From positions 1 to 5,564 of the forward strand of contig DFBM01000039.1 of NCBI GenBank assembly GCA_002366645.1: a DNA stretch of 5,564 nucleotides. The letters run 5' to 3'. The position numbers and the translations under genes are program-made. Source of the DNA: Rhodobacterales bacterium UBA3080. Its GTDB lineage: Bacteria; Pseudomonadota; Alphaproteobacteria; Rhodobacterales; Rhodobacteraceae. Shown here one piece after another: positions 4,863 to 5,564 of this stretch. The notes beneath the pieces were generated by a model that ran no database searches, had not been told where the DNA came from, and worked only from the letters and a program-made list of their open reading frames with translations. Numbering within the stretch: the first letter of the stretch is position 1; every line of letters begins with the position of its first letter.

Positions 4863-5564
4863 TTACACAAGCAGCGCTTCGACTTTTGCGACTACGTTTT
4901 CGGCTGTGATGCCAAAATGCTTGTAAAGCTCGTCGATCGGGGCGGAGGCACCAAAGCTTTCCATGCCGACAAACGCCGCTTTCTTGGAATTGCCACGCTC
5001 GCCGGTTAACCATTTGTCCCAACCGAACCGTGCTGCGGCCTCGATACCGACACGAACAGAACCCGCAGGCAATACGCGCTTGCGATACTTTTCGTCCTGC
5101 GCTTCGAACAACTCCCAACAAGGCATGGAAACAACACGTGTACCGATGCCTTTAGCTTCAAGAATTTCACGCGCCGCCAGTGCGATTTCCACCTCGGAAC
5201 CGGTCGCCAACAAAATTGCCTGACGTTTGTTTTCAGCATCAGCCAAAACATAGGCACCTTGTGCCGTCAGGTTCTTGTTCGTGTACTTGGTCCGAACTGT
5301 CGGCAAACCCTGACGCGTCAGCGCCAATGCCGATGGTGTGGATTCCGACGACAAAGCCAATTCCCAGGCTTCCGCAGTTTCAACTGTATCGGCAGGGCGG
5401 AAAACATTCAGGTTCGGGGTCGCGCGCATCATCGCCAGATGCTCGATCGGCTGGTGTGTCGGGCCGTCTTCGCCCAGACCGATAGAATCATGTGTCAGAA
5501 CATAAACCGCCCGAATACCCATCAACGCCGACAGACGCATCGCACCCTTGGCATAATCGCTGAA
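4863..5564 (-). CDS. tkt: Transketolase, C-terminal third (runs off the right edge)
   Basis: Transketolase moves two-carbon ketol units between sugar phosphates in the pentose phosphate pathway, using thiamine diphosphate. The visible 233 residues start FSDYAKGAMRLSALM. They hold the strongly conserved HDSIGLGEDGPTHQP block (fragment residues 25-39), then FRPADTVETAEAW and LTRQGLP of the pyrimidine-binding domain. The C-terminal domain follows with LLATGSEVEIALAAREIL and the diagnostic VGMESFGASAPIDELYKHFGIT near the end. Bacterial transketolases are about 660-670 residues, so roughly two thirds, including the diphosphate-binding domain and the catalytic glutamate, lie outside the window. The frame is open to the last base, with no sign of damage. 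It would be the most upstream gene here of a same-strand series tkt, small membrane protein, ftsB, pdhABC. Confidence 0.96.
   Translation of the reverse strand, partial: FSDYAKGAMRLSALMGIRAVYVLTHDSIGLGEDGPTHQPIEHLAMMRATPNLNVFRPADTVETAEAWELALSSESTPSALALTRQGLPTVRTKYTNKNLTAQGAYVLADAENKRQAILLATGSEVEIALAAREILEAKGIGTRVVSMPCWELFEAQDEKYRKRVLPAGSVRVGIEAAARFGWDKWLTGERGNSKKAAFVGMESFGASAPIDELYKHFGITAENVVAKVEALLV

Overview
The window looks like chromosomal DNA of an alphaproteobacterium, most likely in the Rhodobacteraceae (roseobacter) group. Evidence: a separate E1-alpha plus a lipoyl-domain/E1-beta fusion plus E2 pyruvate dehydrogenase set, an FtsB-like protein ending in the DLDLLDE...LGL...DEIVIR signature, and a cluster of GANTC (CcrM-type) sites. 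Moderate GC and a flanking IS3-type transposase would suit an IS-rich marine roseobacter; the genus is a guess.

Layout: all housekeeping genes are on the minus strand and read from right to left. At the right edge is the C-terminal third of transketolase (tkt, 5564 to 4863). Next comes a 27-nt intercistronic hairpin and a 49-codon gene for a single-pass membrane protein (4805 to 4656). Then there is a 64-bp stretch with five GANTC sites, followed by an ftsB-like divisome gene (about 4566 to 4219). A 110-bp gap follows, with a perfect TATAAT and an imperfect 20-bp palindrome abutting it. It leads into pdhA (4108-3131), pdhB (3118-1757) and pdhC (1745-447), spaced only 11-12 bp apart with Shine-Dalgarno sequences overlapping the preceding stop codons. 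The left 446 bp holds a 286-bp non-coding stretch with several hairpins and, on the plus strand at the edge, the last 52 codons of an IS3-family transposase.

How the genes work together: PdhA and PdhB form the thiamine-diphosphate-dependent E1 of the pyruvate dehydrogenase complex, and PdhC is the E2 acetyltransferase core. Both PdhB and PdhC carry a lipoyl domain with the same ETDKATME lipoylation loop. E3 (lipoamide dehydrogenase) is not in the window. Transketolase links the pentose phosphate pathway to glycolysis, so the locus groups central carbon metabolism with a cell-division gene.

No wholly new system is evident. The best leads are regulatory: the GANTC cluster at the 5' end of ftsB and the palindrome overlapping the likely pdhABC transcription start. 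The short membrane protein gene next to tkt is also easy to miss.
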